Source of the DNA: Camellia lanceoleosa
Lineage: Eukaryota > Streptophyta > Magnoliopsida > Ericales > Theaceae
Direction of reading: 5' to 3'
DNA: 64,000 nt
Assembly (NCBI GenBank): GCA_025200525.1
Contig: CM045762.1
Span: 192,346,129-192,410,128, forward strand
The position numbers were made by a program, and so were the translations under genes. Below the pieces are notes generated by a model that saw only the letters and a program-made list of their open reading frames with translations, ran no database searches and was not told where the DNA came from. How positions within the stretch are numbered: position 1 is the stretch's first letter; each line of letters begins with the position of its first letter. This document shows positions 1 to 10,798 of the stretch, piece after piece.

Positions 1-144
1 GTGACCTAACTTGATCGTCGGAGGGTCTATCCGGCACACCACCGCCGGGCAGCTCACCATTTCTGTGTTGTAGAGATAAATGCCGTTACGAGAAGCTTGA
101 CATCCATGGAGTATGGAAAGCAGAGGATATTTCGCCCCCGTACA
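1..144 (+). repeat. 3' end of the 5' LTR of the outer Tat element
   Basis: Positions 1-144 align without gaps to 33438-33581, with about 11 differences by eye, and both copies end in CCCCCGTACA. The 5' copy is followed at once by a primer-binding site, as expected. The rest of the LTR lies outside the window. Confidence 0.9.
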
Positions 145-146
145 AT

Positions 147-164
147 TGGCGCCGTCTGTGGGAA
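147..164 (+). other. Primer-binding site of the outer Tat element
   Basis: TGGCGCCGTCTGTGGGAA begins two bases after the LTR end. It starts with the TGG needed to pair with a tRNA CCA end. The same 18-mer recurs at 52029 in the second Tat element. I could not assign the tRNA with certainty. Confidence 0.85.
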
Positions 165-211
165 TTCTTTGATACTCAGCCCTTGTTCTTTGAGCTTCTT
201 CGACCATATCC

Positions 212-1940
212 ATGGCCAACAACGACGAGGTACCGTCGTCTGTCGTCGATGGTGTCACACCTGAGTATGTTCGTAGGAGAGAAGGTCCCCCGAATTTTCC
301 GACCACGGCGGACCTAGAGACTTCTTCGCGAGGTGCGCGAGACAAACGCGGAAGGAGTACTGATCGCTCGCGGAGCCCAGAAGGTCACCGACGCCGGGGG
401 GGAGTCCCGTGCGCAACACCTGGAGCACAAACTCAAAGACCAAGACGCCCTTATCCGCAAGATGGCGGCGGAAATGGAGAAGCTGAAACGCAAGATTAAG
501 GGGAAGGGTGTTGCTGGAGAGGGCAACCTCAGTGAGCGCACCCCGTCCCCTCGTTCTAGCAGTCACCGCCGGGAGAGGACTCACTCCCTCTCTATCAGCA
601 GAAACTATGGGGTTGGGGATTCCGACCAAAGAGAGGGCAAGTCCCTCACCGACGACAGTACTTACTACCCTTCGCGTCGGTCATCGACGTCGCGATACTC
701 TTTCTCCACCCATTCCAGGGACTTGAGGGATGTATTGGAGGAGAGGGCGCGCCGTAGGGAGGCTCAGAAAGTGTCGGCATTGTAGAGGTTGAGTGCTCCA
801 GTTCGTTGTAGTGAAGAAGTGGTAATGCCAGTTCCCAGAGTGATGGCCCCTGCGCCGGTGGACTAAGAGCTGGCGAGACTTACAACCACGCCGCTATCCC
901 TAGAGATTGAGAGTACACCACTCCCTGCCGGATTCCACTAGCCAAAGTTCACCCTATACGACGGCAAGATGGATCCGTACATGCATGTGAGCCATTACTG
1001 GCAAGTAATGGCTGGCCACCGGCGCAATGACTCCTTGATGTGCCTCATATTCCCAGCAAGCTTGGGAGAGCTGGGTTTGAAGTGGTTCGAAAGGCTCCTG
1101 GAGGGGAGTATTGACGGGTGGCAGCAACTGGCGGAAGCCTTCGTCACCAGATTCAAAACCAACACACGAACGCCGAAGGAGGTCGACCATCTCCTGGGCG
1201 TCAAGATGGACTCTAGATGTTCGTTGAAGGCATACAATGCGAAGTACTGGGAAACTTACAACAAGATCCTCGACTGCCCTACCAATCTGGAGATCACTCA
1301 ATACAAAGGGGGTCTCCCAGTCGGTCATAGGCTGCGAGATTCATTGATAATGCACTAGCCCACCACCATGGAGTCTTTGATGCAACGGATCAATGAGCAC
1401 ATTCGCGTGGAAGATGATGCCGCCTCCGCGACCGAGAAGGCCAATCCGGCCGCGGTGGACAGAAGGGTGGCGGGGAAAGTTCACTCGGTTGGGCAGGAGG
1501 ATAGCCGCCCGAACAACCGGTCAAAAGATCAGCGCCATGGTTCCAACCGTGATGGCAGAAACAAGGGGCGTCGGAATGACCGGGCTGACACTCCCCGGGA
1601 TGCAGAGGAGGATGCCAAAAGAAAATTAAAGGCGCGGATTGGAATCACCACGGTCTTTAAAATCCCCATCTACCGCATTTTGAGCGAGATCTGAGGTGAA
1701 CCCTTCGTCTGTTGGCCAGCCAAGTTGGGGAGCGCGCAGAGAGGCTTCAATTCAAAATATCGCTGCACCTTCCATGAAGAATGGGGCCACCGAACAGAGG
1801 ACTGCTTGTCGCTCAAACAACACTTGGAGGAGTTGGTGGTGGCTGGACATCTTGACCAATACATAGACGGGGGAGTGAAGGCCGCACCTTCTGGGTAGGC
1901 CGAGCCAAACGGCCTAGCCGCCCTGGATGCGGCCCCGCAA
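212..1940 (+). pseudogene. gag: gag of outer Tat element, broken
   Basis: The likely start is ATG 212 (MANNDEVPSSVV). The reading frame then shifts once near 325-333 and stays in one frame to the protease. Visible parts are a charged coiled-coil stretch (EHKLKDQDALIRKMAAEMEK, about 420-495), an Arg/Ser-rich linker, a capsid-like Retrotrans_gag region at about 945-1350 (FTLYDGKMDP, LGELGLKWFERL), a basic linker, and a zinc-knuckle-like motif CTFHEEWGHRTEDC near 1765-1805. In-frame stops lie at 783, 864, 939, 1356, 1692 and 1896. The product would coat the RNA and form virus-like particles. Family assignment is firm; function is lost. Confidence 0.85.
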
Positions 1941-1943
1941 GGT

Positions 1944-2894
1944 GTGATCAACGTTATCCATGGCATCATTGAACCAGCCAGGGTCTGCGAGCTAAGGGGA
2001 ATGATCAAGAAAGCCGAGCACATGAGAGAAGTGTTGTCCGTTCAACACGCCGTGAAGAAAGGGAAAGCCGAGGAGAAAGACATCCTCAACTTTTCTAGCA
2101 AGGACTTGGAAAGGATCCAGATGCCCCACAATGATGCCCTTGTGGTAACTCTTCGCGTCAAAGATTTCGATATCAAAAGAATCTTGATTGATCAGGGGAG
2201 TTGGGTCGAAATCATGTACTATGACGCGTTCAAGCAGATGAAGCTGGAGGACAGGGACTTGGCCCCTGCAACGTCCCCTTTGGTCGGCTTCAACTCTCAG
2301 CCAGAATGGCCGATCGGAAAGATCATTTTGCCGGTCAAAGTGGGTTCGGTCGTAAAGCAAGTGGAATTTTGGGTGCTCAAGGTTCCGTCCACTTACAACT
2401 TAATCTTGGGCAGAGGGTGGTTACATGCCATGCAGGCAGTTGCGTCGACCTTCCATCAAGTTATGCGCTTTCCCGTGCCCACCGGGCAGATTGAAGAGGT
2501 TTGGGGAGATCAGGAGATGGCCAAACAATGCTTCGTTGCGGTAAATGGGAGCCGAGCGGCCAAAGGGTTTGTCCAGATGATCGAGGGGCACGAAGGGAAG
2601 GAGGTCCTTGAAGATGTAGGAAGAAAGGCCGAGGAAAAATCAGTCGAAGATTTGATAGAAGTACGCATCGACGAAAACGACCCAGCAAAGTTCTTCCTCT
2701 TAGGATCATCCTTGTCAAGCGCCAAGCGATCAGATTATGTCAACTTCTTGACTTCAAATTTGGAGGCCTTTGCGTGGACGCCTTACGATATGCCTGGCAT
2801 CGACCCAAGCTTCATTTTCCATCAGTTGAATGTCTTCCCTGATGCACGGCCTGTCATCCAAAAGGACACGCCATTCACCCTTGCACCATGCTGA
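1944..2894 (+). pseudogene. pro: Aspartic protease region of outer Tat pol
   Basis: This continues the gag frame without a fresh start signal, so it is part of one gag-pol polyprotein. The catalytic motif reads ILIDQGSWVEIMYY, where D-x-G-S replaces the usual DTGS/DSGS. The flap and C-terminal part follow (LVGFNSQPEWPIGKI, YNLILGRGWLHAM), all typical of gypsy retropepsins that cleave the polyprotein. After it comes the conserved connection to RT (FAWTPYDMPGIDPSFIFHQL). A TGA at 2892 closes the frame, and the RT sequence resumes one frame over, so there is a frameshift near 2875. Confidence 0.85.
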
Positions 2895-3186
2895 GGTGGT
2901 AGCGGAAGAGGTGAAGAACCTGTTGGAAGCTGGGGCCATAGAGGAGGTACAATACCCTCGATGGATATCTAACACGGTGGTGGTTCCAAAGAAGAACGGC
3001 AAGTGGCGGGTTTGCGTTGACTATAAGACTGTCAACTGTGCTTGCCCAAAAGATAGCTTTCCTTCAAAAAGCACCTTGCCGGGCGAAGAGTTGTATCTGT
3101 ACTTGGCGGTCTCTCAACATGCGGTGAGTGCCGTTCTAGTCCGCGCTGAAGGCATTCAACACTTGCCCATTTTCTATGTAAGCAAG
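2876..3186 (+). pseudogene. Reverse transcriptase remnant, catalytic core deleted
   Basis: The N-terminal fingers motif is present (EAGAIEEVQYPRWISNTVVV, KKNGKWRVCVDYKTVN). Directly after CPKDSFP the sequence jumps to YLYLAVSQHAVSAVLVRAEG, which belongs to the RNase H connection. The palm with the YxDD active site, present near 54878 in the second Tat element, is missing here; a deletion of several hundred bases near 3065-3085 explains it. The frame then reads FYVSK at 3172-3186 and continues after the nested insertion at 22307 with SKTLLPAETRYLPLEKLALA, so the insertion split this codon run without changing frame. Confidence 0.85.
3182..3186. repeat. Target-site duplication (left) of nested element
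   Basis: GCAAG immediately precedes the element's terminal TG at 3187 and is repeated at 22308-22312 immediately after the terminal CA. It lies in the pol codons for S-K. Confidence 0.93.
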
Positions 3187-4500
3187 TGTAACCGCGCCCG
3201 CGTGGGGCCTCGTGCTACAGTTCGGACTCCCTTGCTTTTCTTTGGTTTGAAAAAGCTGCGGTTCGTAATCTGAACCAAAGAGTCCACCTCTGGCAAATCG
3301 TTTTGAAGAAAAACTGATTTTTTGAAAAGTAGTGCCAAACATGGACTGCTTTGCCAGATTACAGAGTCGCCACCTAAATATTTTAAAATGGGGAATTTAG
3401 GAAACCCTGACTCAAGGTCGAATACATGTCCGTCATCACCAAAGTGACTTGGCTCGGGAGCTTGGGTACGATCGGGGAAGGTCAGCTATGAGCACCCCCT
3501 TTCGCCCGGTCCGAAGACCGGCCTCTACTAACCATGATATCCGTTTTTGAAAACTTTATGCGTTCTTATTCCGTTTATTAGCCTAGAATTACTATGTGAT
3601 GCGCACAACACAAAAGTATAGACTAGATTGCCTAATTCGGAAATAAACATTGCATATCCGTTTTGCCTCGGAAAACGTGTTGGTTTTTGTGCTACTCGCA
3701 AGTAGGCTAAAATACGGATTCAACGAGTCTTTCCAACTTAGGCAATCCAACCTTCACCCACAGGCATACAAACAGTTATATCATGTAAGCAATTAGCCGC
3801 ATGGCAACCCTATTGTCATGTTAACAATCACACGCATGCGATATGCTAAAGCAATAAAACTTACATGGTACTCCGTGCCAAAAACAAATAATAGGGTTAG
3901 CAATCATGCATGACCTAATTCATGTTAAGTGACTAATGCATCACAGGCATAAATGCCAATCTAGAGTAGGCTCGGCTAACCCTAAACATGGCATATGAAA
4001 TGCTATCACATAGCATGTATTCAGTTTGGAATTGAATTACTTATGCAGTTTGTATGATGTACCGAGCCCGGTGCATGTAAACAAATGCATGAATGCACAC
4101 ATGCATTGCATAAGGTATGCTAATTGAAAATGCCCTAATCTACCATTGTAAGCAGGTAAATAAAAGGGATAGAAAGAAGTGGGGGTTGGAAGACATACAT
4201 CACACTCACCCACACTTATTACAATTTTGCCCTCACTCGGAGGGACCAAAATAATAATACAGAATAAATAAATAATTAACTAAACTAGCTAATTAAATAT
4301 TACAAATCCAACTAAATTAATTAAATTAATTAACTAATCTAATTAAACAATAAATGCCTCGGGAGGAGGGCCGAAATCAGCTTGCGCTCGGGATTCGCTC
4401 GGAATCGCACTGCCGAACATATGTCACCTCTGTTTCCTCTGTTTTCCTCCTCAGAAAATTTCCCAAATCTCAGGGATGCCTCTCAGGGCATAGGGGATCA

Positions 4501-4611
4501 TCATCGGCTGGGGGGATTTGCCATCGGCTGAAGGAGGAAGCCATCGGCACTGAATTCCCTTATCGGCTGCCAAGGGGCAGCCGGTCGGCACTAAAAAGTG
4601 CCGATCGGCAC
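4501..4611. repeat. Phased ATCGGC site array in LTR (downstream cluster)
   Basis: The TCGGC core begins at 4504, 4524, 4544, 4563, 4585 and 4605, a spacing of 19-22 bp. The last site is the perfect palindrome GTGCCGATCGGCAC (4598-4611). The 5' LTR carries the same cluster at about 19854-19965. Confidence 0.85.
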
Positions 4612-5899
4612 AAAATGTTCTGCAGAACCTGCAACTCACAGCAGCAGAGGAAACAAAAGGCAAGGCAATGCAATTCAAAGCATATATGCACCAAACACAT
4701 CCCACATCATGTTATGGACTTAAGAGGGCATGTGCCTCGATTCCCGGACCACCAATCGCGCATTTCCATGCGTGATGGTCCAAAGAACCAAGGGGGAAAT
4801 TTCAATGTCAAATGCATGTAATGCAAATAAAGGTGCCAAACCTCTATCAAACTCATTTCAAGAGGCTTGGCATGCATGTTGATGTGGTGAAGCCCTAAGC
4901 ATGTGATCTAGCATGCCATATGGACAATGCAAGCAAGTTGTGCATGCTAAGCATACGACTTAAACAAAGAGGCATACAACCCAAGCAAAGAAGTGAGCTA
5001 AAACATGAATTGGACAGCCCCCAATTGGCCTAAAATCAGGGGCCAAAGTCCCTAGAATTGAGGACCAAACACACACACGCACGCATGCACATGTTAAGGC
5101 TCAAAACTTAAGCACAATTAAGTAACTCTTGAACACATCTAAGAGGCATAAACATGGACTAAAGGCATACATTAAAAGCTCTGAAATTCATGTTAAACAT
5201 GATGCCAAATCATGCAATACAACAAGTCAAACAAAGCATGCGAATGGCCTAGGCTTAAGGCAAGCTAGCAAGGCATTAGACCACACTTTGCACAAACATG
5301 TAGGGCATGCACTAATCAACCCAAAACAGGTTCTAAGCACGTCAAAACAAAGCCAAATGGCTACTTAGATGGCATCTAAGAGTCATTAATCTAAAGGCAT
5401 GCAATGAGGCCTAAACATGGAACACTTAACATAAGCTTGAGAAGCATTAAAGAGGCATGCTAAGCGATCAAACAAACATGTATGAGGGACTGAAATAGCA
5501 TGCAAAATAGTCTCAAATCATCAAAAACCATGCAAGCAAAGCATGCTACATGTTCATGCTCTTGAGGCTCACAAGCCTGAATGCAAAGAGGCCAAGTTGA
5601 GCATGCTAAAATCAGACCAAATGACTATGGTCAGACCTAAAACATGTCAAAATAAACACCTAAGCTTCATGAAGAAGACCTAAAACATGCTACAAATGAA
5701 GGCATACAACCTAACACATGTTAAGGCATAACAAGGCATTACAAGGCAACCATACTAAGCATGTATAGGAGACCAAAACCAATTTACAAACATGTTATAT
5801 CATGGCATTCTAAGCATGAAAAACAAGTTAAACATGTTCAATATACACTCAAACATGGAGCTCCAAAAGGAAGCAAAACTAGCCCTTTTCAAGGACACC

Positions 5900-5985
5900 A
5901 AGGAGAGGGGGTGACCCTCTCCTTCTTGAGGCTTCGAGGCATGCTCTTCACCACTGAAATCCCTCAAGATTTTAGTGGTGAAGAG
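5900..5985 (-). other. Two consecutive hairpins in LTR leader
   Basis: In element sense, hairpin A uses arms 5985-5968 and 5961-5944 (17 of 18 positions pair, 6-nt loop). Hairpin B uses arms 5924-5915 and 5909-5900 (AAGGAGAGGG with CCCTCTCCTT, 10 perfect pairs, 5-nt loop). They are 19 nt apart. Equivalent pairs occur at 30548-30630 and 63319-63399 in other LTR families. Confidence 0.85.
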
Positions 5986-6486
5986 ATCCTCTCACCAAAA
6001 TCTCGGATCTCTCCAAAATAGGCCAAAAAAGAGGCCTTTTCAAGGCCTAAAAGGGGTCCAACTTGCTCAAACCCCAAAACACTCTTGATATATGTTAAAG
6101 AGACTTAAAAAACAGAACTTTTGTATGCCAAATACTAAGCTCAAAAACTATTTTAAAGCAAGTAAAGAAAGGGTGCAAAAATGGGGAATAAAGGGCACTA
6201 GGTTCTTACCCTTGTAGCCTTCTTCACAAAACTTGAAGTTGTTGTCTTCTTGAGCTCAAAACCAGTCAAGAACTTCCAAAACCAGCCCCTAGAACCTCAG
6301 TTGCAAGGAGAAGGTGAAACACTAGGTGTTCTAGTGCAATAGTAAGCACAAAAACACCTAGATAACAAAGGAAGAAGAGAGATATGAAGTATGTATCTAA
6401 CTTAAACCTAAAAACCAGAGCTCCAGCTCTCTAACAATGGCTAAAGCTCTGAGAAAAGCCAACCCTAAAGGAAGAGGAAGAGCCTT

Positions 6487-6584
6487 CCTCTTATAGGCAA
6501 CAAAGACTTACAAGTTAAGTCTTGTAACAAGCTCATCCCTCCATACACGTGTATGGAGGGGAAACCAAACCATACAGCTGTATG
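6487..6584 (-). promoter_or_regulatory. LTR core promoter: TATA box and G-box palindromes (3' LTR copy)
   Basis: A minus-strand TATAAG lies at 6495-6490. About 40 bp upstream is a perfect 24-bp palindrome (6537-6560) centred on the G-box core CACGTG, and beyond it a 14-bp palindrome CATACAGCTGTATG (6571-6584). An 8-bp inverted repeat AAGACTTA/TAAGTCTT lies at 6503-6523. G-box cores bind plant bZIP and bHLH factors; use here is inferred. Confidence 0.7.
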
Positions 6585-6650
6585 AAAATATCTCATAAAG
6601 CAACTGCACAGTAATCGGCAGGTGAAAAATGTCATTTTGACATAACTGAC

Positions 6651-6740
6651 TGCCGATCGGCACAAAAGAGTGCCGATCGGCACAATAAAGTGCCGATGGA
6701 GACAAAAACCAGCCGATGGACTCTAGCCACTGCCGATGGT
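6651..6740. repeat. 20-bp-phased GCCGAT(CGG) array upstream of LTR promoter
   Basis: TGCCGATCGG or its variants begin exactly at 6651, 6671, 6691, 6711 and 6731. The first two are full palindromes (TGCCGATCGGCA). In element sense the array lies about 160-240 bp upstream of the TATA box. Confidence 0.9.
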
Positions 6741-6958
6741 GTGTGGGGATGCCTCACAAAGCATTCCCTGCCCTTCCTAGGCAAAACACAAGTGTTTGGT
6801 GCAAAACCAGACACAAACGGTCGAGTTCGGAGGTCCTGAGGCAAGGCGCGTACAGCCGAGAACTCCGAGAACTCCAAACGAACACAACATGGATAATCAC
6901 CGAGCGTTCCAACGGTGACGTCCAAGTCTTGAGGACGGTCAAAAATGGGGTGTCTACA

Positions 6959-6975
6959 GTTGCCCCTCTTTGACA
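6959..6975 (-). other. Polypurine tract of nested element
   Basis: On the minus strand AAAGAGGGGCAAC directly precedes the 3' LTR start TGTAGACACC. Such a tract primes plus-strand DNA synthesis and fixes the element's orientation. Confidence 0.8.
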
Positions 6976-7090
6976 GAACTCGAAAGTCATAACAATGACG
7001 GGAGTGAATGTCAAAGCCTAGAGACGACCCATTTTGACAAGGCCGAAGACTTAGACAAGCATACAAAGCGCAAGTGGTTGAACCCGCAGG

Positions 7091-7130
7091 CTGCCTACGT
7101 ATCCCTTTAGGAATCAAACCGGCGTAGTTC
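7091..7130 (-). other. CTACGTA dyad motif, copy 1
   Basis: CCTACGTATCCC and, 20 bp on, GGCGTAGTTC form an imperfect inverted repeat around GGAATCAA. A second copy with the same order lies at 15474-15517, near the other end of the internal region. Similar phrases are common in plant gypsy elements. Confidence 0.6.
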
Positions 7131-7589
7131 AGATACAGGCTTACAAGCCACAGATAAGATATGCGCCCGTAGGCAGGGGCAAAATGCAAAACAATGCAGG
7201 AAGCCAAGCATAACTTATGATCATGTAAAGAAAGCTGTAACAGAGCATACATGCAACAGTTTTAAGCTAGAACAATCCAAACTACGCTACAATGTAGAAA
7301 GGATGTACGAGAATTATGTAATTCTCGATACGTCTCACGTGGAGGATACAATACCTGTCTGGTTCGTCTGATCATGCCAGCTTCAAATGAACCATACATA
7401 CAATATCGTGCCTGAAAAGAAAACAAACTTAACAAGTACAATATTGTTAGCGACAATGCATGACAATGCAATGAAGTGCACAAAACAGTGCGATGATATG
7501 CAATTGAATCTAAATGTAATGCAAATGATATGCAAAACTACAAAACAAATATATACAATGCAAACGATATGCAATGCAATTGAAAGGCA

Positions 7590-8140
7590 TTTGAATCAAA
7601 ATCCAATCACGAGCGGTTCGAAACCACACAAATGTCAAGTAGATTGATGGAGGTAACAAGTTCGTGTCCCATAGAACGATGTCTGATCTATGAGGAATAC
7701 GCACGAACACCCGTGTCCCATAGAACGATGTCCGATCTATGAGGAATACGCACGGATATAAGAACAATATTGAGTGGGTTGACATAAGTGGGGAAACGAT
7801 CCGCTGGGGATTGGACAATGATCCTAATGCAGGATGCAAAAACTACACTATAATGTAATATGAACAAAAGCTAAAAACAAATATAAACAATGCAAATAGC
7901 AGGCAATGCAATTGAATCATGATTCACTCATGAACGGTTCAGAACCACACAAATGTCAAATAGATTGATGGAAGTAACAAGTCCGTCTCCCATAGAACGA
8001 TGTCTGATCTATGAGTACTACGCACGGATGCAAGAAATTGAGTGGAATGACATAAGTGGGGAATCGACCCGCTGATGAAAGAAGAATGATCCTAATGCAG
8101 GATGCAAAAACTACACTATAATGTAATATGAACAAAAGAA
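7590..8140. repeat. Tandem repeat, about 310-bp unit, two copies
   Basis: Copy 1 (about 7590-7870) and copy 2 (about 7900-8140) share the sequences around CCCATAGAACGATGTCTGAT, GACATAAGTGGGGAA and GATCCTAATGCAGGATGC. Copy 1 also contains an internal duplication of about 55 bp carrying CCCATAGAACGATGTC. I see no coding sequence. Confidence 0.8.
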
Positions 8141-9109
8141 ATGGCACGCGGGTCAATCCGTATCTCGCTTAGGAAGGGTATGCACGCATACAAACCATGT
8201 CTATGTACAGAAATGCACGCATACAGAACTGTATTTCGACGTGAAAAGTATAGGCACATACCAGACCAAGCTCAACAAGGAAAGGCGCAAGCCGTAGATG
8301 GAGGCAATGCAGTGGATGCATGCAAGCTACAAATGCAATATCTACCATGAAATGGGTGGAATGCATGACAATGCAAATGATGCAATGACCATGATTGCAG
8401 TTTTCCCTATTCTTCCAACGGGATGGTATACTAGGTTGGTTCAGTATCCAGAATTGAGGCGTAAACACGCCGCCTCAACCTATGGGGCTTCCATACAGGT
8501 TTCAAGCCGAGGGTACACCCCCTGGGTATTTAAACCAGACTTTAGACTCGGAAATCCCGAACCTTTGCGTTCTAGGCATGAGCCATTCGAACTCTAGTTT
8601 TCACCGTCCCCGTTGATCTCCTAGGAACTCACCGCAAGCACGGAAGTCGTTCGGGCACGACAAACACCGAAGGAATTACACCTCCAGAGGATTTAAGGTC
8701 TCCTAGACCGAAATGCAAAGTGTATGCATGACAATGCATGTTGTTTTTGGTTTTTGTTTTTTGAAATGCAAATGATGCATGATAGTAGGAAAATGCAAGA
8801 CAATGCAATATTTTTTGGTTTTTGAAATGAAATGCAAATGATGCATGATATTTTTTTGTTTCGTTTTTTGAAATGCAAATGATGCATGATGCGCATGAAG
8901 ATGTACGATTTGAAATGCGCAACAACGCAATTAAGCGGGTTTAACGTCTCGCCAGACCATGCGTGTTTCTAGTCCCGCCGGACCGGTCTAGGGGCAATGC
9001 GAGTGTTGTGCGCAAAATAGCGCGAGGAAATGCATGCCAAATGCAATGAGGGGCAACTGTGCAAATGTGACACACGTGTCACAAATATTGCGAATGAGAA
9101 TGAAATGAA
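8141..9109. other. Non-coding interior of nested element with short repeats
   Basis: No supported gene is present. At 8715-8890 three copies of a roughly 60-bp unit carry AAATGCAAATGATGCATGAT followed by T-rich runs. At 8695-8715 and 8940-8995 are GGTCTCCTAGACC-type and GTCTCGCCAGACC-type dyads that recur downstream. Confidence 0.65.
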
Positions 9110-9880
9110 TCATGAGGCATGCATACCTCTTTGATGGAAAGTGAAGTGCAAAACGAGGCCTACATGCCTCGAGATGCAACGAAATGCGAAATGAGGCACG
9201 CGTACCTCACTTGATGGAAAATGGAGTGCAAAATGAGGCCTACATGCCTCGAGACGCAATGAAGGGCGAAATGAGGCACACGTACCTCACTTGATGAAGG
9301 TTTCGCACCCTCCAAGGATTTAAGGTCTCCTAGACCGGGCGCGTGTTTAAGGTCTCGCCGGACCGTGGGGGCAACTGTGAAATGCACGTGAGGTACACAT
9401 ACCTCATTGATGGAGAATGAAGTGCAAAACGAGGCGTACGTGCCTCGCGATGCGATGAGATGCGAAATGAGGCACGCGTACCTCACTTGATGGAAAACGA
9501 AATGCAAAACGAGGCATACGTGCCCCGAGATGCAATGAAATGCGAAATGAGGCAGACGTACCTCATTTGACGGAAAATGAAGTGCAAAACGAGGCATACG
9601 TGCCTCGAGATGCAATGAAATGCGAAATGAGGCACGCGTACCTCACTTGATGGAAAATGGAGTGCAAAATGAGGCCTACATGCCTCGAGACGCAATGAAG
9701 GGCGAAATGAGGCACACGTACCTCACTTGATGAAGGTTTCGCACCCTCCAAGGATTTAAGGTCTCCTAGACCGGGCGCGTGTTTAAGGTCTCGCCGGACC
9801 GTGCCGAAGGTTTTGCACCTTCCGAGGATTTAAGGTCTCCTAGACCGTGCCGCGTGTTTAAGGTCTCGCCGGACCGGGTG
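9110..9880. repeat. 80-bp palindrome-rich tandem array with 436-bp higher-order repeat
   Basis: Eight or so units of about 80 bp each contain two imperfect palindromes, GAGGCACGCGTACCTC and GAGGCATACGTGCCTC types. A stretch of about 185 bp (9182-9367) recurs unchanged 436 bp later (9618-9803), giving higher-order structure. It is interleaved with GGTCTCCTAGACC and GGTCTCGCCGGACC dyads. Minus-strand ORFs here are only the repeat read through. Confidence 0.88.
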
Positions 9881-10271
9881 GTTTCAGGGCAACGCATGAC
9901 AATGCAAACAGGCGGGGTGCGCCAAAATAGCGCGAACCATGAATGCACAAAATAGCGCGATGCGCTTAGACAACACGAATGCACAAGACAGTGCGAGTGA
10001 GGTACAAAGTGTGAATTCACAAGATAGCGTGGGTGAATGCATGCAATGCACACGGGACAACTTTTGAATCTTGTAAACGTCAAAAGGATACAAAAGGATA
10101 CAACACTGCATGATCTCGAGTACCACGTGCAGAAGACCCGATCCGAAGTCAAAACGGAGGCCGGTTGAGTGTCGGAATGCGCTGTTTTTCATTGTTTTGA
10201 GCACTGAAGGCCCTGAACCACATGTATGACCCACAACAAGGTGCAATAGGCTCAAACTCCACTAAAGAAGA
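9881..10271. other. Spacer between repeat array and PMD promoter
   Basis: The stretch has repeated short phrases with AATAGCGCGA and AATGCACAA. I see no gene or RNA element in it. Confidence 0.5.
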
Positions 10272-10455
10272 CCACCGGATGGTCATCGGCAGTCAGTAGA
10301 AATCATCGGCCGTCCATCGGCACTAAAACAATCCCATCGGCAAACTATTGTGCCGATCGGCAAAGAGTGTGGCCGATCGGCAATAAATTCCTGTATCGGG
10401 GCAGTTTTGGTATTTCACCACGGGTCTTTTAAAATAGGGCTTCTAGCCCTATTCT
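10272..10455 (+). promoter_or_regulatory. Presumed PMD-gene promoter with phased ATCGG sites
   Basis: ATCGG begins at 10285 and 10305, and then at 10316, 10336, 10356, 10376 and 10395. Spacing is 20 bp within each of the two runs, with 19 bp to the last site. Two sites are GCCGATCGGC palindromes. An AT-rich TATA-like TTTTAAAATA lies at 10428-10437, followed by a hairpin ATAGGGC/GCCCTAT and a pyrimidine-rich leader. The core is the same as in this element's LTRs. Confidence 0.6.
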
Positions 10456-10798
10456 TTTCACCTTTCCTTGCTCGAAAATTCCTTCCCTCTCCCTCTAGAG
10501 TATTTTCGGCCTTCGATTCTCGCACTTTCTTGCGTTCTAGGCTCGATTTCGTCGTTCGATTCGCGTTTACCTCCGCGTTTCGGACATTTTGAACCGATTG
10601 AAATTTCAATTCGGTGTCTCCTTTGTCATTTCCTCTTTTCGGGACTTGTTTCCCTCGGGTTTTTCCCGGTACCCGTGCCCTTTCCATATTTCGACCTTCC
10701 CGGCCTTTTCCGATCCTCTCGGGGTTGACTTTTGGGTTGACTTTCCGTATTCTTACCCAGTTTTCGACCTTCCGGTCATTCTCTTTACTTTCCTTACG

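Larger units (their letters stand above)
3187..6958 (-). repeat. 3' LTR of nested element (minus orientation)
   Basis: It is 3772 bp and starts on the minus strand with TGTAGACACCCC at 6958. It ends with TACA at 3187 beside the target duplication. It holds the same promoter elements, phased CGATCGG sites and hairpins as the 5' copy. Small ORFs inside are repeated identically in the other LTR and look non-coding. Confidence 0.93.

Noticed and set aside
3136..3342. ORF crossing the left border of the nested LTR
   Set aside because: It spans the insertion junction, so it cannot be an ancestral gene; it is a chance frame.
4354..4821. 155-residue ORF, present again at 19707-20174
   Set aside because: Both copies lie in LTRs at equivalent positions, run through the phased sites and show no domain; LTR identity explains the conservation.
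6651..6740. Regular short repeats resembling a CRISPR array
   Set aside because: Repeat and spacer together are only 20 bp, repeats are palindromic and variable, and the region is in a plant LTR with no cas genes.
9160..9751. Minus-strand ORFs with repeated HLEARMPRFALHFPS-like peptides
   Set aside because: They are the 80-bp tandem repeat read through; the frame is open only because the repeat lacks stops.
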